A stretch of DNA of 64,000 bases from contig NZ_VFVR01000004.1 of NCBI RefSeq assembly GCF_006442205.1, forward strand, positions 372,001-436,000, written 5' to 3'. Below are positions 63,147 through 64,000 of this stretch, piece after piece (positions within the stretch are counted from its first letter, which is position 1; each line of letters opens with the position of its first letter). The notes beneath the pieces were generated by a model. It did no database searches. It had not been told where the DNA came from and was given only the letters and a program-made list of their open reading frames with translations. The position numbers and the translations under genes were made by a program. Origin of the DNA: Mesorhizobium sp. B2-3-12 (GTDB lineage Bacteria; Pseudomonadota; Alphaproteobacteria; Rhizobiales; Rhizobiaceae).

Positions 63147-64000
63147 ATGCAGCAAGGACGTGCGCGCTGGCTGACAAGGCTGGCAATTGTGACGGGCATG
63201 GCGATTTCGGCTTTGCCGGCCTATGCCAAGCAATCCACCGAACCGGTCAAGATCTCGTCGTTCTCGGGCGCCTATCTGGCTGCCAGGATCGCCGAGGGCG
63301 ACAACGACCTCGACAGCGCCATCGCCTATTATAAGCAAGCCCTGGCGTTCAACCCCGGTGACACGGCGCTGCAGCAAAGCCTGATGCTGTCGCTGATCGC
63401 TCAAGGCCGCTTCGATGAATCGCTGGTCTACGCCGACAAGCTCAAGGAGGTGCCGGACGTCGAGCGCTTCTCGCGCCTGGCGCTCGCTGTCGACTCCTTC
63501 CACAAGAAGGATTTCACCAAGGCGCAGTACTGGCTCAAGCTGTCGCTGGAATCCGATCTCGACCGCTTGATCTCCGGTGTCATGTCCGGCTGGGCCGAAC
63601 AAGGTGCCGGCCAGGCCAGCGAAGCGATGGCTTCGATCGACAAGCTGCAGGGGCCGGACTGGTTCGGCCTGTTCAAGTCCTTCCACCGCGCCCTGATCGC
63701 CGATGCCTCCAACATGCCCGACAAGGCCGAGGCGATCTACGCCGCGACGATGCAGGATACCGCCGCCGGCGGCGCGGCGCCTGAAACCTGGATGCGCAAC
63801 GCGCAGGCCTATGCCTCGTTCCTGGCCCGCAAGGGCGACAAGGCCAAGGCGATGTCCGTGCTCGACCAGGCCGAGGCGTTCTCGCCGGGCAAGCTGGAAA
63901 TCGTCGCCTTGCGCGACAGGATCAGCAAGGGCGACAAGATCGCGCCCTTCGTGTCCGGTCCGTCCGACGGTGCTTCCGAGATTTTGCTCGATCTCGCCAC
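63147..64000 (+). CDS. TPR protein, exported, 5' part only
   Basis: 284 codons before the window ends. Sec signal MQQGRARWLTRLAIVTGM with cleavage near AYA-K at about residue 27-29, followed by tetratricopeptide-type helical repeats (DSAIAYYKQALAFNPGDTALQQSL; FDESLVYADKLKEV). A periplasmic scaffold role is likely. The C-terminus lies outside the window. Confidence 0.88.
   Translation, partial: MQQGRARWLTRLAIVTGMAISALPAYAKQSTEPVKISSFSGAYLAARIAEGDNDLDSAIAYYKQALAFNPGDTALQQSLMLSLIAQGRFDESLVYADKLKEVPDVERFSRLALAVDSFHKKDFTKAQYWLKLSLESDLDRLISGVMSGWAEQGAGQASEAMASIDKLQGPDWFGLFKSFHRALIADASNMPDKAEAIYAATMQDTAAGGAAPETWMRNAQAYASFLARKGDKAKAMSVLDQAEAFSPGKLEIVALRDRISKGDKIAPFVSGPSDGASEILLDLA

Noticed and set aside
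1..64000. CRISPR arrays, tRNA and rRNA genes, insertion sequences, phage genes
   Set aside because: No spaced direct-repeat array, cloverleaf or rRNA-like stretch, transposase or integrase was seen by eye; a model-based search could still find a missed tRNA.

Overview
The window looks like a chromosomal segment of a GC-rich alphaproteobacterium of the order Rhizobiales, most probably Mesorhizobium or a close relative. The evidence is a stand-alone F0 ATP synthase operon with a b' subunit, a BacA/SbmA gene, a BioR/BioY pair with TTATCTATAA boxes, a small RNA with three anti-Shine-Dalgarno loops of the rhizobial alpha-r14 type, a rhizobial intergenic palindrome, and the neighbourhoods of der, ispE and moaB. 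No rRNA, tRNA, CRISPR, transposase or integrase was seen. | Region 1 (1-18.4 kb) is accessory metabolism. It holds a short-chain dehydrogenase, a double DUF427 protein, and a long leftward gene train: GntR regulator, two enolase-superfamily enzymes, a Tat-exported solute-binding protein, a BisC/TorA-type molybdenum reductase, and a dipeptide-type ABC transporter (two permeases and a fused double ATPase). A second, very similar binding protein with its own LysR regulator lies downstream, and a BesD-like 2-oxoglutarate/Fe(II) oxygenase with a divergent LysR gene lies upstream. Together they suggest uptake and breakdown of one family of small compounds whose identity the sequence does not reveal. 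| Region 2 (18.4-24.1 kb) is an RND multidrug efflux operon divergent from a TetR repressor, with two clear operator dyads, followed by the anti-SD small RNA. | Region 3 (24.2-33.4 kb) holds two further ABC uptake systems: a ribose/fructose-type system whose LacI regulator is frameshifted, and a spermidine/putrescine-type system with an XRE-cupin regulator, interrupted by a large palindromic repeat. | Region 4 (33.4-44.0 kb) is a mixture of small enzymes, regulators and transporters, including a low-GC bacA gene and a MITE-like repeat. | Region 5 (44.2-64 kb) is mostly core genome: YfgM-like protein and der, a cell wall hydrolase, atpI-B-E-b'-b, rnhB, a radical SAM protein, moaB, ispE, an S49 peptidase, a TrmN6-like methyltransferase, a polyprenyl diphosphate synthase, bioR-bioY and the start of a TPR protein. 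| Most useful observations: the alpha-r14-type sRNA at 23968-24084; the ATT start codon proposed for the permease gene at 9063; the BioR autoregulation box touching the bioR start; the paired TetR dyads; and the molybdoenzyme/enolase/oxygenase/transporter cluster as the best candidate for an undescribed catabolic pathway.
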